From Cytophagaceae bacterium (GTDB lineage: Bacteria; Bacteroidota; Bacteroidia; Cytophagales; Spirosomataceae): 64,000 nucleotides of DNA. The notes beneath the pieces were generated by a model. It did not search any database. It was given only the letters and a program-made list of their open reading frames with translations, and was not told the origin of the DNA. A program made the translations under genes and the position numbers. The stretch covers positions 186,001 to 250,000 of the forward strand of contig JADKIR010000004.1 of the NCBI GenBank assembly GCA_016722655.1, in the 5' to 3' direction. Below, in pieces: positions 52,949 to 61,830 of the stretch (its first letter is position 1; each line of letters starts with the position of its first letter).

Positions 52949-53086
52949 TTTGTTTGTGGGGACTTAATAGGCTGTTTACTTGTTTGTGAGGACACGTACA
53001 AGGGTATGTCTTGTTTGTGGAGACACAAACAAGGGCTTGTGTCTTGTTTGTGGGGACACAAACAAGGGCGGCGGGGACAAAAACAA
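52949..53086. repeat. Array of tandem palindromic repeats
   Basis: Four imperfect copies, about 30-33 nt apart. Left arm CTTGTTTGTG and right arm CACAAACAAG are separated by a 4-nt loop (GRGA). Complete copies are at 53010-53033 and 53043-53066; a partial copy at 52979-53002 has CACGTACAAG on the right, and a degenerate one starts near 52949. They lie between the DUF3570 gene and the convergent LytTR gene, so would form RNA hairpins in either transcript. Confidence 0.8.
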
Positions 53087-53111
53087 TTATTAGAAAGGTT
53101 CTAAAAACAAA

Positions 53112-53852
53112 TCAGATCTGCTTTTTCTCGATAAAATCCTTGAAAGCTTTTTTATAAGAATCACTTACAGGAATGAGGTTTTTACCGATAGTAACCCTGT
53201 CTCTTTCAATTGAATTTATAGCATTAAATGCAATGATGAAGCTATTGTGTACCCTTATGAATCTTTCAGCAGGAAGGGTATTTTCCAAAGATTTCATGGT
53301 CTGCAAAGTCACGATTTTCTGGTCGGGAGTATAAATACATACATAATCTTTAAGCCCTTCAATATAAAGAATATCAGCAAAATTGACTTTGACCAGCTTG
53401 GTGCCGTCTTTCACAAAAATAAAATCACTTTTCGGTTCATTATTTTCAACAACAACATTCTGAACAATTGGGTTGACTGAATTCTTCTCCTTATCAAGCC
53501 TCGCAATCACTTTTTCTATTGTTTTCAGAAATCTTTCAAAACTGATGGGTTTAAGCAGATAATCAAAAACTTCAAGCTCATATCCTTCAATAGCATATTC
53601 CGAATAAGCGGTGGTCAAGATTACAATGGGCTTGTTTTTTAGGAGTTTTAAAAGTGCAATACCGGTCAATTCGGGCATCTGAATATCAGAAAACATAATA
53701 TCCACCTTATTGTCACGGAGATATTCGAGTGCTTCAAGACCATTTGAAAAAGCCTGTTGTAATACAAGATTCGGAGATTTTTGAATATAAGCTGTGATAA
53801 GGTTTCTAGCCAGGGGCTCATCTTCAATCACAATGCAGCTGTATTTCTCCAT
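53112..53852 (-). CDS. LytTR-family response regulator
   Basis: 246 residues. Receiver domain 1-120 with acidic E10/D11/E12, phosphorylated Asp56 in MFSDIQMP, and conserved Thr/Lys (TTAYSEYAIEGYELEVFDYLLKP, short form YLLKP). The LytTR DNA-binding domain (about 140-243) includes VKVNFADILYIEGLKDYV and RFIRVHNSFI. It pairs with the sensor kinase gene upstream (50 nt) on the same strand. Target genes may include the neighbouring redox operon, by position only. Confidence 0.93.
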   Translation of the reverse strand: MEKYSCIVIEDEPLARNLITAYIQKSPNLVLQQAFSNGLEALEYLRDNKVDIMFSDIQMPELTGIALLKLLKNKPIVILTTAYSEYAIEGYELEVFDYLLKPISFERFLKTIEKVIARLDKEKNSVNPIVQNVVVENNEPKSDFIFVKDGTKLVKVNFADILYIEGLKDYVCIYTPDQKIVTLQTMKSLENTLPAERFIRVHNSFIIAFNAINSIERDRVTIGKNLIPVSDSYKKAFKDFIEKKQI

Positions 53853-53902
53853 TTTTGAGGTAAATTATGAATACTTTTTTCCAGAAAAACATCCGGAAAC
53901 AA

Positions 53903-54946
53903 TTATAAAATTAACTTTAAAATCACCTCATAGTATTCCTCAGTGTGATTTTTTTCTAGGATATATTTTCCAGGATAGCTCAACTCCAATCTTCTGCTTA
54001 CATTTTGTAAACCTATCCCTGATTTTTCCAGTTTATTAGCATTGGGGAGAATGCTGTTTTTTACTTTATAAATGATAAGTTTCTCTTCAATTTTCACAAA
54101 GACATTTACAAAAGAATCCTTATATTGGTTGCTTACACCATGTTTAAAAGCATTTTCAAGAAAAGTTATAAATATCAAAGGTACAATCGTCACACTTTCT
54201 GGATTACCCATAATCTCAAAATCCACCGGCACCTGATTATCCAATCGGAGTTTTTCCAGGCTAATATAATTCTGCATATAATCCAGCTCTTTGCTCAATG
54301 GTACCTCCTCATGATTGGAATCATAAAGCATGTATCGCATCATCTGTGAAAGTTTTTCGATGACTTCCGTTGTATTTGGTGAATTAATGGTTGCCAGATA
54401 ATAGAGATTATTCAAGGTGTTAAACAAAAAATGAGGATTTATCTGAGCTTTCAAAAATCTTAATTCTGAGGTGAGCTTTTCATTTTCCACCTCTTTCTTT
54501 TTAGCTTCCAATGTAAACCAATCCTCAACAAATCTGAGCATCCCTACAAAAATCACAATAAATAGTGCTGCCGCTATGTGTTGAAACACAAAACGGTTGC
54601 TATTAAAAAAATTCCGGCCATTTTGAATCAAATCAGCATAGAGCCATTTTTTAAATGTAAGATGTAAAAAAACTATAATTGCAAAGGGAATCAGGAATTC
54701 AAAAAGGTATTGTAGAAAACGTTTATGCTTTAAAAATCGAGGCAACCAAAGAAAATAGTTGAGGTAGCTCGCAATCCCCATGAAAAACACATTGGTAATG
54801 GCATCGGCAAATGACCTTCCGAGATTGAAGTCTTCCCGGTGGCGTAAAAATGTAATCTGATAAAAGAAAAAAGAGAAATACAGACACCAAAAAGACAGGT
54901 GCATCATTAATACTCTATTGTTGGAAAAAATCGCTTTCGTTTTCAA
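53903..54946 (-). CDS. Sensor histidine kinase of the LytS/YehU type
   Basis: 347 residues with four predicted membrane helices in the first 140 residues, then a His_kinase (PF06580) domain: AQINPHFLFNTLNNLYYLA with His172, and a GHKL-type ATPase (LITFLENAFKHGVSNQY, KSGIGLQNVSRRL). It should be a dimeric sensor in the inner membrane that phosphorylates the LytTR regulator. The input signal is unknown. Confidence 0.93.
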   Translation of the reverse strand: MKTKAIFSNNRVLMMHLSFWCLYFSFFFYQITFLRHREDFNLGRSFADAITNVFFMGIASYLNYFLWLPRFLKHKRFLQYLFEFLIPFAIIVFLHLTFKKWLYADLIQNGRNFFNSNRFVFQHIAAALFIVIFVGMLRFVEDWFTLEAKKKEVENEKLTSELRFLKAQINPHFLFNTLNNLYYLATINSPNTTEVIEKLSQMMRYMLYDSNHEEVPLSKELDYMQNYISLEKLRLDNQVPVDFEIMGNPESVTIVPLIFITFLENAFKHGVSNQYKDSFVNVFVKIEEKLIIYKVKNSILPNANKLEKSGIGLQNVSRRLELSYPGKYILEKNHTEEYYEVILKLIL

Positions 54947-55216
54947 TTTTTTGATTTTAATTCAATACGAATGTATGGGTTTAATTTAAAACCAATCTCA
55001 TAAAATATCTCATTATATACCAATGGGAAGGTTTTTTCTACCGATCGCCCAAATTGCTCGAAATTTGGAAATTTTGGAGGAATTTCTAAAAAAATGCCCA
55101 ATTGTCGAAAATAAAAACCTTTTGGTCTATTGCATCATTAATGTAATAAACCTATGTTTTTATTTTGCATCATATAATCCGAAAGACATCAAGATAATAT
55201 CATTAAATAAGTTTTT
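54947..55216. other. Intergenic region, divergent promoters
   Basis: 270 nt between the kinase gene (minus) and the TonB receptor gene (plus). A 65-codon frame at 55023-55220 lacks homology and codon signature. AT-rich, no hairpin recognised. Confidence 0.35.
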
Positions 55217-57760
55217 ATGAAAAAGTTAATTATTACACTCGCCATCACCACACTAAGTATAGGTCAGATTCTGGCTCAATTTGGCCCTCCGGGTGGCGGA
55301 ATGGGAAGACCAATGGGAGATGGCAATAGTCGCCCCCGTACCCAGACGCCAACCACTCCTACTCTTGACCTGGATGGCAACGCACCAAAAGGAAATTCAA
55401 AAATCACCGGTGTTGTGGTAGATGAAGACCTAAAATCAGCAGTAGAATTTGCCAATGTGGCTCTTTACAGCAAAGTCACAAAGAAACCTGTTGACGGTGG
55501 AATGGCCGATGAAAAAGGTCAGTTTACACTGAAAAAAGTTGCTGCCGGTGATTTTTATCTTCAAGTATCATTTATAGGTTTTGAAACAAAAACAATCGCT
55601 GATATTAAAGTTGAAAAAGGAAAAGATATAGATTTGGGAGTAATCAAACTCAAACAAAGTACCAAACAACTCGACGAACTTGTAGTAACAGGGCAGGCAG
55701 CTATGATTGAGGAAAAAGTGGATCGTCTGGTTTACAATGCCGAAAAAGATCTTTCTTCAAGAGGTGGTGATGCCGCCGATGTACTGAAAAACGTACCAAT
55801 GTTAAGCGTTGACCTTGATGGAAATGTTTCTTTGAGAGGAAGTGCAAATATCAGAGTTTTAATCAATAACAAACCTTCTACAATAGTAGCCAGCAGTGTT
55901 GCCGACGCATTAAAAATGCTACCTGCCGAACTCATTAAAAGTGTAGAAGTAATCACCTCGCCCTCAGCCAAATACGATGCAGAAGGCTCGGCAGGGATTA
56001 TTAATATCATTACTAAGAAATCAACTTTACAGGGCTTAAATCTTAATCTTGATTCCGGTGTGGGTGTAAGAGCATCAAATTTGGGCCTCAACGGTAACTA
56101 CCGCCAAGGTAAATTGGGCATCAGTTTTGGTGGTTTTGGAAGAGCAATGTATAATAAGTCAGATAGTGAAAGTGAGCAAAATATTTTCAATCTTGACCCG
56201 ACAAAAAATGTCACTACTTTACAAACTCAAACAGGGAAAAATAACGGATTATTTGGCAGATACAATTTAGGATTTGATTATGATTTGGCAAAAAATCAGT
56301 CTCTTTCCGCTGGACTGGCATTTGGCACAAGAAATTTTGGAAGAGATCAACTCCTTTATTCAAAAAGTACCGGAGCCACCAATAGCGAAATCTGGAGGGA
56401 TGTAAATTCAAATGATAATTCACATTCGGTAGATGCCAACCTTGATTACATTCGTACTTTCAAACCCGGACAAGAATGGTCAATTTCGACAATGTACAGC
56501 CAAAATAAACTCATAAACAATTTCACTTCTGACTTCCTAACAGGAGTCGATGGGGAGTTATTGAGGACTCAGCAGAACATTAATCATAATTTAAATACCG
56601 AAATTACCCTTCAGACTGATTATGTAACGCCAATTGGTAAAAAACAACAGATTGAATTTGGAATTAAAGGTGTAATGCGTGGTGTGGATAGTGATTACGA
56701 GTATTTGTTTGGGCTACCAGGATCAACACCTGTCTCTGATGCTAAAAACCCTGCTGGTTTCTTAAACTATGCTCAAAATGTTTATTCAGGATATGTTTCT
56801 TACCTTTTTACAACAAAAAACAGGATTAATTTTAAATTGGGAACAAGATATGAAAGAACACAAATCACTGCTGATGACCCCAAAGGTAATATAGTGATTC
56901 CAGCATATGACAATTTGGTACCTAGTATTAATATTTCGAAAACTATCAAAACTTCGACTTATAAAATTGCGTACAATCGAAGAATCCAAAGACCTGGTTT
57001 GCAACAATTAAACCCCAACGTAAACTTGGCTAACCCATTAAACATTAGCTATGGTAATTCTTCTTTGAGTCCTGAGCTTACTGACAATTTTGAATTAAGT
57101 TTGAGCAAGAGCATCAAAAAAACTTATTTGACTACCGCTTTGTTTTTCAGAAATTCAGGCAATTCGATTAATAGAATCACAACACCATCGGATTCAATCC
57201 CAGGTGGAGTAGAAACTACATTTGAAAACATTGGAAAGGAACAATCGTATGGTACCAATATTTTTGGAAATGTGTTTTTAGGAACAAACTGGACATTGAA
57301 TGGTGGCTTTGATATCATGTACAGATATATGGAAGGTCAACAATCAGGCCTGGACGGACTGAGCCAAAAAGTGTCCAATGATGGTTGGGTAATAAGTGGT
57401 AGAGCCATGACTAATCTGAAATTGAAAAATGGTTGGGCTTTTCAAGCCGGAGGTGGAATGAGAGGAAAACAAGTTAACCTTCAAGGCACACAAAGTGGTA
57501 TGGGAATGTATCAAATAGGATTCCGTAAAGATTTTGGCAAAAAAGCTAGTTTGGGTCTGGCAGCTGAGAACTTCGTAAAAGGCATGACCATGAGAAATAC
57601 TACAAGCACCCCAACTATTTATTCAAAATCAACCAATTATATGTACAACTCTAACGTTAAACTTACGTTTAGTTACAAATTGGGTAATATGAGATTTGTA
57701 GAACAAAAAACCAAAAAAGTCAAAAACGATGACGTGAAGTCAGGTGGCGACGACAATTAA
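55217..57760 (+). CDS. TonB-dependent outer membrane receptor (OMP_b-brl_3 type)
   Basis: 847 residues. A signal peptide (about 1-20), a Gly/Pro-rich segment, then a carboxypeptidase-regulatory-like domain (ITGVVVDEDLKSAVEFANVALY, residues about 62-150), a plug (AADVLKNVPMLSVDLDGNV) and a 22-strand-type barrel of the OMP_b-brl_3 family. It imports a large substrate or functions as a receptor. It has no SusD gene beside it, so it is not a classic SusCD pair. The terminator at 57777 closes it. Confidence 0.9.
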   Translation: MKKLIITLAITTLSIGQILAQFGPPGGGMGRPMGDGNSRPRTQTPTTPTLDLDGNAPKGNSKITGVVVDEDLKSAVEFANVALYSKVTKKPVDGGMADEKGQFTLKKVAAGDFYLQVSFIGFETKTIADIKVEKGKDIDLGVIKLKQSTKQLDELVVTGQAAMIEEKVDRLVYNAEKDLSSRGGDAADVLKNVPMLSVDLDGNVSLRGSANIRVLINNKPSTIVASSVADALKMLPAELIKSVEVITSPSAKYDAEGSAGIINIITKKSTLQGLNLNLDSGVGVRASNLGLNGNYRQGKLGISFGGFGRAMYNKSDSESEQNIFNLDPTKNVTTLQTQTGKNNGLFGRYNLGFDYDLAKNQSLSAGLAFGTRNFGRDQLLYSKSTGATNSEIWRDVNSNDNSHSVDANLDYIRTFKPGQEWSISTMYSQNKLINNFTSDFLTGVDGELLRTQQNINHNLNTEITLQTDYVTPIGKKQQIEFGIKGVMRGVDSDYEYLFGLPGSTPVSDAKNPAGFLNYAQNVYSGYVSYLFTTKNRINFKLGTRYERTQITADDPKGNIVIPAYDNLVPSINISKTIKTSTYKIAYNRRIQRPGLQQLNPNVNLANPLNISYGNSSLSPELTDNFELSLSKSIKKTYLTTALFFRNSGNSINRITTPSDSIPGGVETTFENIGKEQSYGTNIFGNVFLGTNWTLNGGFDIMYRYMEGQQSGLDGLSQKVSNDGWVISGRAMTNLKLKNGWAFQAGGGMRGKQVNLQGTQSGMGMYQIGFRKDFGKKASLGLAAENFVKGMTMRNTTSTPTIYSKSTNYMYNSNVKLTFSYKLGNMRFVEQKTKKVKNDDVKSGGDDN

Positions 57761-57776
57761 TTAATAAAATTTTTCT

Positions 57777-57818
57777 AAAAGAGTCAGGTTTCAAAAAAAA
57801 ATGTGACTCTTTTTATTA
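57777..57818 (+). terminator. Terminator of the TonB receptor gene
   Basis: AAAAGAGTCA pairs with TGACTCTTTT, loop of about 19 nt, T run. Confidence 0.75.
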
Positions 57819-57860
57819 TCTTCCGAAACCTTAATTTTCAATTCTAAATATCTGTTAAAA

Positions 57861-58424
57861 ATGAAAAAAATCAGTTTATTGGCAATCGCTTTTTTAATGA
57901 GTGTGGCTGTTTCGGCCCAGAAATGGACTCTTGACAAATCACACGCAAAACTAACCTTTACTGTTACACACCTTATGATGTCTGAAGTTGACGGAGTATT
58001 CAAGTCTTTCGATGCAAGCATTACTTCTTCAAAAGATGACTTCTCCGATGCCGTTTTCGAACTCACTGCCGACCTCACCAAAGTTACAACCAACAATGAT
58101 ATGCGTGATGGCCATCTTCAAAAAGCCGACATGTTTGATACTGAGAAGTTTCCGACAATGACCTTTAAAAGTACAGGAATTAAAAGTCTGGGCGGGAAAA
58201 AATACTCACTAGCAGGAAATCTGACTATGAAAGGAGTAACAAAACCCGTAACCCTTGACCTTACATTATTGGGTACGGGTACCAACCGTCAGGGCAAAAA
58301 ACTGGTTGGCTTTAAAGCATCAGGTACTGTGAAGCGTACTGATTTTGGTGTGGGTGCCATGCCAAGTGCTGTTGTAGCGGAAGAAGTTGAGCTCAGGGCG
58401 AGCGGTGAATTTGCATTAAATTAA
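57861..58424 (+). CDS. YceI family periplasmic protein
   Basis: 187 residues with a signal peptide (ends VSAQ near residue 20). The YceI core is evident: WTLDKSHAKLTFTVTHLMMSEVDGVFKSFDA (key part DKSHAKLTFTVTHLM), HLQKADMFDTEKFPTMTFKST, and DFGVGAMPSAVVAEEVEL. It is a lipocalin-like barrel that binds isoprenoid-type lipids in known members. Stand-alone gene. Confidence 0.93.
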   Translation: MKKISLLAIAFLMSVAVSAQKWTLDKSHAKLTFTVTHLMMSEVDGVFKSFDASITSSKDDFSDAVFELTADLTKVTTNNDMRDGHLQKADMFDTEKFPTMTFKSTGIKSLGGKKYSLAGNLTMKGVTKPVTLDLTLLGTGTNRQGKKLVGFKASGTVKRTDFGVGAMPSAVVAEEVELRASGEFALN

Positions 58425-58447
58425 AAATATAGAATAAGAGGTTAAAT

Positions 58448-58488
58448 TTTAAATCCCTGCTTCCGTTGGAGGTGGGGATTTTTACTTT
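58448..58488 (+). terminator. Probable terminator of yceI
   Basis: AAATCCC pairs with GGGATTT with a large loop, followed by a T run; convergent with the Uma2 gene end. Confidence 0.5.
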
Positions 58489-59113
58489 AAAACAATTCTG
58501 CCACCACTACTTCTAAGTTAGGAAAAATTACACTTCTGGCCGTGTCATCTTCAATCATTGGTCGATGCGATTGATATTTCCCGTTTTGAAGACTGTAAAT
58601 CATAATAGTCTTATCTAATGGGTGAACCATCCAGTATTCTTTCACACCATACTCTTCATAAAGATCAAATTTTATCTTCATTTCTTTTTGAGTATTACCT
58701 GGTGAAAGGATTTCAATAATGAGATCAGGAGCATCAATTCCACCATGTTCATCAAGCTTGTTTTCATCACAATAAACGCACAGATCAGGCTGTACTACAG
58801 TATATATTCCTTTCCCATTCACGTCTTTATTTGGAAGCCTCACATCAAAAGGTGCTGTAAATACCTGACACGGATTTTTCAGAAAATAATTATAGAAAAT
58901 CCCTGTTAAAGTGGTAGCTGCCCGTTGATGGGCTACATTTGGGGCAGGCGACATAGCAAATATTTTCCCCTTGATGATTTCCATCCGCTCTTTAAACCTA
59001 AACATCAAATAATCGGCATAAGTATAAATTCTACTCAGGTCAAGCTTACTCAACGAATCTATTTCTCCTCCGTAAACCGCTTCCGGCTCTTCGACTTTTT
59101 CGATGGGATCCAT
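58487..59113 (-). CDS. Uma2 family protein, second copy
   Basis: 208 residues from the ATG at 59113 (MDPIEKVEEP); the frame opens upstream at 59149 with a poor start. It carries the same motif set as the copy at 13664: MSPAPNVAHQR, VVQPDLCVYCD, APDLIIEILSPGNT and KFDLYEEYGVKEYWMVHP. PD-(D/E)xK fold; unknown function. Confidence 0.87.
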   Translation of the reverse strand: MDPIEKVEEPEAVYGGEIDSLSKLDLSRIYTYADYLMFRFKERMEIIKGKIFAMSPAPNVAHQRAATTLTGIFYNYFLKNPCQVFTAPFDVRLPNKDVNGKGIYTVVQPDLCVYCDENKLDEHGGIDAPDLIIEILSPGNTQKEMKIKFDLYEEYGVKEYWMVHPLDKTIMIYSLQNGKYQSHRPMIEDDTARSVIFPNLEVVVAELF

Positions 59114-59264
59114 ATCATTTAAAATTATTATTGTAAATATACACTTCAAATCATTCCATGTGTTTCTATTTTGGGAAAATTGAAATCCAAAATAGACATT
59201 TTATACATTTTAAAATGCTAAATATTAAGTTCTTACTACTTTTTACAAAATATATATTCAAAAA

Positions 59265-59300
59265 AACTAACCAAATAGTTGCATAACTAATTTTTTAGTT
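59265..59300. promoter_or_regulatory. Twin dyads, probable BlaI operators
   Basis: AACTA-N6-TAGTT appears twice, at 59265-59280 and 59285-59300, with centres 20 bp apart (about two helical turns). The second copy has perfect arms AACTAA and TTAGTT around TTTT. BlaI/MecI repressors bind palindromes containing TACTA/TGTAGTA-like half sites; here the half site AACTA would fit. Direct binding is not shown. Confidence 0.6.
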
Positions 59301-59309
59301 TTAAATTCG
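59279..59309 (+). promoter_or_regulatory. Promoter of the blaI operon
   Basis: TTG at 59279-59281 and TAAATTCG at 59302-59309 (close to TAnnTTTG) are 20 nt apart, 25 nt before the blaI ATG. The second dyad lies between them, so a repressor would block transcription. Confidence 0.45.
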
Positions 59310-59334
59310 TTCAGTAATTCAAAAAATACAAATA

Positions 59335-59709
59335 ATGGAACTCAAAGAATTGACCCGTGCCGAAGAAGAAATAATGCAGGAACTTTGGACACTCAAAAAA
59401 GCCTTCGTAAAGGACATCATTGAGCGACTACCCGAGCCAAAGCCTGCTTACAACACAGTTTCGACCATTGTAAGGATACTGGAACAGAAGGGATTTGTAG
59501 GTCATGATGCATTTGGAAAAACTCACAGGTATTTTCCGTTGATATCAAAAGAAGAATATACGGTCTTTGTTACTGACAAACTCAGAGAAGGCTATTTTTC
59601 CAATTCTATGACAGAAATGATGTCTTTTTTTGTAAAAAATGAAAAAATAGACCTCAAAGAAGCCGACGAGATTTTGAAAATTATCGAAACAATGAAAAAT
59701 AAGTCTTAA
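59335..59709 (+). CDS. BlaI/MecI/CopY family repressor
   Basis: 124 residues with a winged-helix N-terminus: LTRAEEEIMQELWTLKKAFVKDI and PAYNTVSTIVRILEQKGFVGHDAFGKTHRYFPL are the family core. The C-terminal helix dimerises (MTEMMSFFVKNEKIDLKEADEIL). It probably represses its own operon and is cleaved when the neighbouring M56 peptidase is activated. 45 nt separate it from the next gene. Confidence 0.93.
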   Translation: MELKELTRAEEEIMQELWTLKKAFVKDIIERLPEPKPAYNTVSTIVRILEQKGFVGHDAFGKTHRYFPLISKEEYTVFVTDKLREGYFSNSMTEMMSFFVKNEKIDLKEADEILKIIETMKNKS

Positions 59710-59754
59710 AAAGGACAACCTCAAAAATTCTATTAACATAAAACTATTTCAATC

Positions 59755-61320
59755 ATGGAACAGCTTTTCCCGTTTTTAGTATCCAACCTCTTCCTCCTGG
59801 TTTTTTATGGAATCTATTATTTTTTCCTAAAAAATGAAACCTTCCATCAGGCCAACCGCATTTATTTGCTTAGCAGTACCTTTCTGGCGGTTTTTATCCC
59901 ATGGATTGACATCCCCACCATCTATGCTTGGTTTTTGCCTTTAAAAGATGAGGTCATTTATGAAGCCATTACGATGGACGCCGTGCAGATCACCCTCCAA
60001 AAACCACAGATTGGCATTTCGATGTTTTTTATCAAAAATACCTACCTTTTTGTTAGTTATTTTTTGATTGCCATCACCATTTTCCGATTGATTAAGGCTT
60101 TTCGATTATTCTCAAATTTAACATTTCTAAAAAACAATGCCTTCTCTTTTTTGGGCAAAAAGCATATCGACTTGCACCTCCTGGCCTTTGAAACCCTTGA
60201 GGAGCACGAAAACACACATATCAAACAGGGACACTTCTTTGACCTGGTGTTTTTTGAAATAATTAAGGCTCTATTTTGGATAAACCCTGCAAGCTATGGC
60301 CTTAACCGCCAAATCAGGATATTGCATGAATACCTTGCCGACCGCAACGCCAGCGAAACCATGGAGTCTAAGTATCATTATTCCTTATTGCTGATGGCCC
60401 GGCATTTTGGCGTAGAGTCTAATAATCCTTTTATCCAATCTTTTTTCAAAAAATCAACTATCAAGCACAGGATCACCATGTTAGCAAAGAACCCATCCAG
60501 AGATTCGGCTCAGATCAAGTATTTTATTGCAGTACCTGTTCTGTTTATTTTACTTATAAGCTCTTCATTTACATGGTTAAAAAACTTTCCTGAAAAAGTA
60601 AGTAGCATAACCATTCAAATAGATCCAAAGTCTTTTAGCCCCAGGGAAAAAAGAATTTCGTTTCCTTCTGAAAGAGAAGAAAATCTGATAATAGCTGACA
60701 CCACCAAACCCGAAAACCTAAAAATTAATGGTGAGATATTTACTGCTGTGGAAGAGCAACCTGAGTTTCCGGGCGGACAAGCTGCAATGTACCGTTATTT
60801 GGGTGAAAATATAGTTTATCCGAAAGCCGCCCAAAGAGCCAATGTTTCAGGGAGGGTTTTTGTGAGGTTTATTGTCGGCAATGACGGCACTGTGTCAAAT
60901 GTTGAAATATTGAAAGGCATAGGTTTTGGATGTGACGAGGAAGCTAAAAGGGTAATAGAAATGATGCCCAAATGGACTCCCGGCAAGCAAAACGGCAAAG
61001 CCGTAAATGTTTATTATAATATGCCGATTGTGTATAAATTGGACGGTGAAAAAAATATTACAACACCAAATGCGGAAATTACAAGTAATCATATTCCACC
61101 TACACCAAAAGAAAAGCCTTTGGAGATAAGGGTTGCAAATAAAGACTATGAAAATGCTCTAATCATTGTTAACGGCGTAGAAATTCTGGACAGGAAAATC
61201 AATGATATTGAACCATCCTCTATTGAAAGAGTCGATATTTTAAAAGGTCCACAAGCAATACTGGTGTATGGAGAAAAAGGAAAAAATGGCGTGATTTTGA
61301 TAAAAACCAAAACAAAGTAA
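59755..61320 (+). CDS. M56 family peptidase (BlaR1-like) fused to TonB C-terminal and receptor-plug domains
   Basis: 521 residues. Membrane helices near 4-25, 36-50, 90-113 and 256-275. The M56 zinc peptidase motif HExxH is HENTH at 151-155. After the last helix come a periplasmic linker, a TonB C-terminal domain (about 333-428, EEQPEFPGGQAAMYRYLG and PKWTPGKQNGKAVNVYY) and a short plug-like domain (about 465-517, DILKGPQAILVYGEKGKNG). In Bacteroidota such fusions are known but undercharacterised. It likely senses envelope or TonB-linked signals and cleaves the BlaI repressor. Confidence 0.9.
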   Translation: MEQLFPFLVSNLFLLVFYGIYYFFLKNETFHQANRIYLLSSTFLAVFIPWIDIPTIYAWFLPLKDEVIYEAITMDAVQITLQKPQIGISMFFIKNTYLFVSYFLIAITIFRLIKAFRLFSNLTFLKNNAFSFLGKKHIDLHLLAFETLEEHENTHIKQGHFFDLVFFEIIKALFWINPASYGLNRQIRILHEYLADRNASETMESKYHYSLLLMARHFGVESNNPFIQSFFKKSTIKHRITMLAKNPSRDSAQIKYFIAVPVLFILLISSSFTWLKNFPEKVSSITIQIDPKSFSPREKRISFPSEREENLIIADTTKPENLKINGEIFTAVEEQPEFPGGQAAMYRYLGENIVYPKAAQRANVSGRVFVRFIVGNDGTVSNVEILKGIGFGCDEEAKRVIEMMPKWTPGKQNGKAVNVYYNMPIVYKLDGEKNITTPNAEITSNHIPPTPKEKPLEIRVANKDYENALIIVNGVEILDRKINDIEPSSIERVDILKGPQAILVYGEKGKNGVILIKTKTK

Positions 61321-61324
61321 AAAA

Positions 61325-61582
61325 ATGAGATGGATTTTAACAATTGTATTTTTTTATTGCCAAATATCTTTTGCTCAACAACCTGCTGAGCCCATCCTTA
61401 CCGCTGTGGAAATACAACCCGAATTCCCCGGTGGACAAGCTGCTATGTACAAATTTTTAGCAAAAAATATTACTTACCCTGCTGAGGCTCAAAAAGCTAA
61501 TATTTCTGGCCGGGTATTTATAAAATTTATAGTTAGGAAAGATGGTTCAATTGATAATGTATTGGTACTAAAAGGTACATAA
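61325..61582 (+). pseudogene. Truncated exported TonB C-terminal domain
   Basis: 85 residues with a signal peptide (SFAQQ) and a TonB-like segment EIQPEFPGGQAAMYKFLAKN... ISGRVFIKFIVRKDGSIDNVLVLKG, closely like residues 333-388 of the previous protein. It ends at TAA after LKGT, losing the C-terminal strands that carry FGCDEEAKRVIEMMPKW. The next bases do not restore these in any frame, so it is a truncated duplicate or a short stand-alone form. It starts 4 nt after the M56 gene. Confidence 0.7.
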
Positions 61583-61830
61583 TATTTTTCTTTAACAGTA
61601 TTCAACTGACTCTTATTAAGCACGTTATTTACAATTTAGCTTACTTTTCAAAAAAAATTTAACACTAACCAATTTCTAATTTTAAAACTTTATATACAAT
61701 TTATATAATGGTGAAAGAATTTAAAAATCATTAAACTGAACAAAATACTTAGATTGATAATTATTAATTTACCCCTTATTTAAATCAAAAAGCCCCGAAA
61801 TTCCGGGGCTTTTTGATTTCTAATTTCTAG
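61583..61830. other. AT-rich intergenic region
   Basis: About 250 nt between convergent genes. No remnant of the missing TonB segment was seen. It includes the terminator at 61786-61817. Confidence 0.4.
61786..61817 (-). terminator. Bidirectional terminator
   Basis: AAAAAGCCCCG pairs with CGGGGCTTTTT with a short loop; it serves the carboxylesterase gene and possibly the upstream plus-strand genes. Confidence 0.85.

Larger units (their letters stand above)
59150..59334. other. Regulatory intergenic region of the BlaI operon
   Basis: AT-rich; holds two dyads described below and the promoter of blaI. The left half (59150-59260) has no recognised element. Confidence 0.5.

Noticed and set aside
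53010..53066. Simple terminator
   Set aside because: Two perfect hairpins exist but without a T run after them, and four copies are in tandem; better described as a palindromic repeat array.
55023..55220. 65-codon plus-strand frame before the TonB receptor gene
   Set aside because: No recognisable motif, AT-driven composition, and it overlaps the receptor start; more likely the receptor leader and promoter region.
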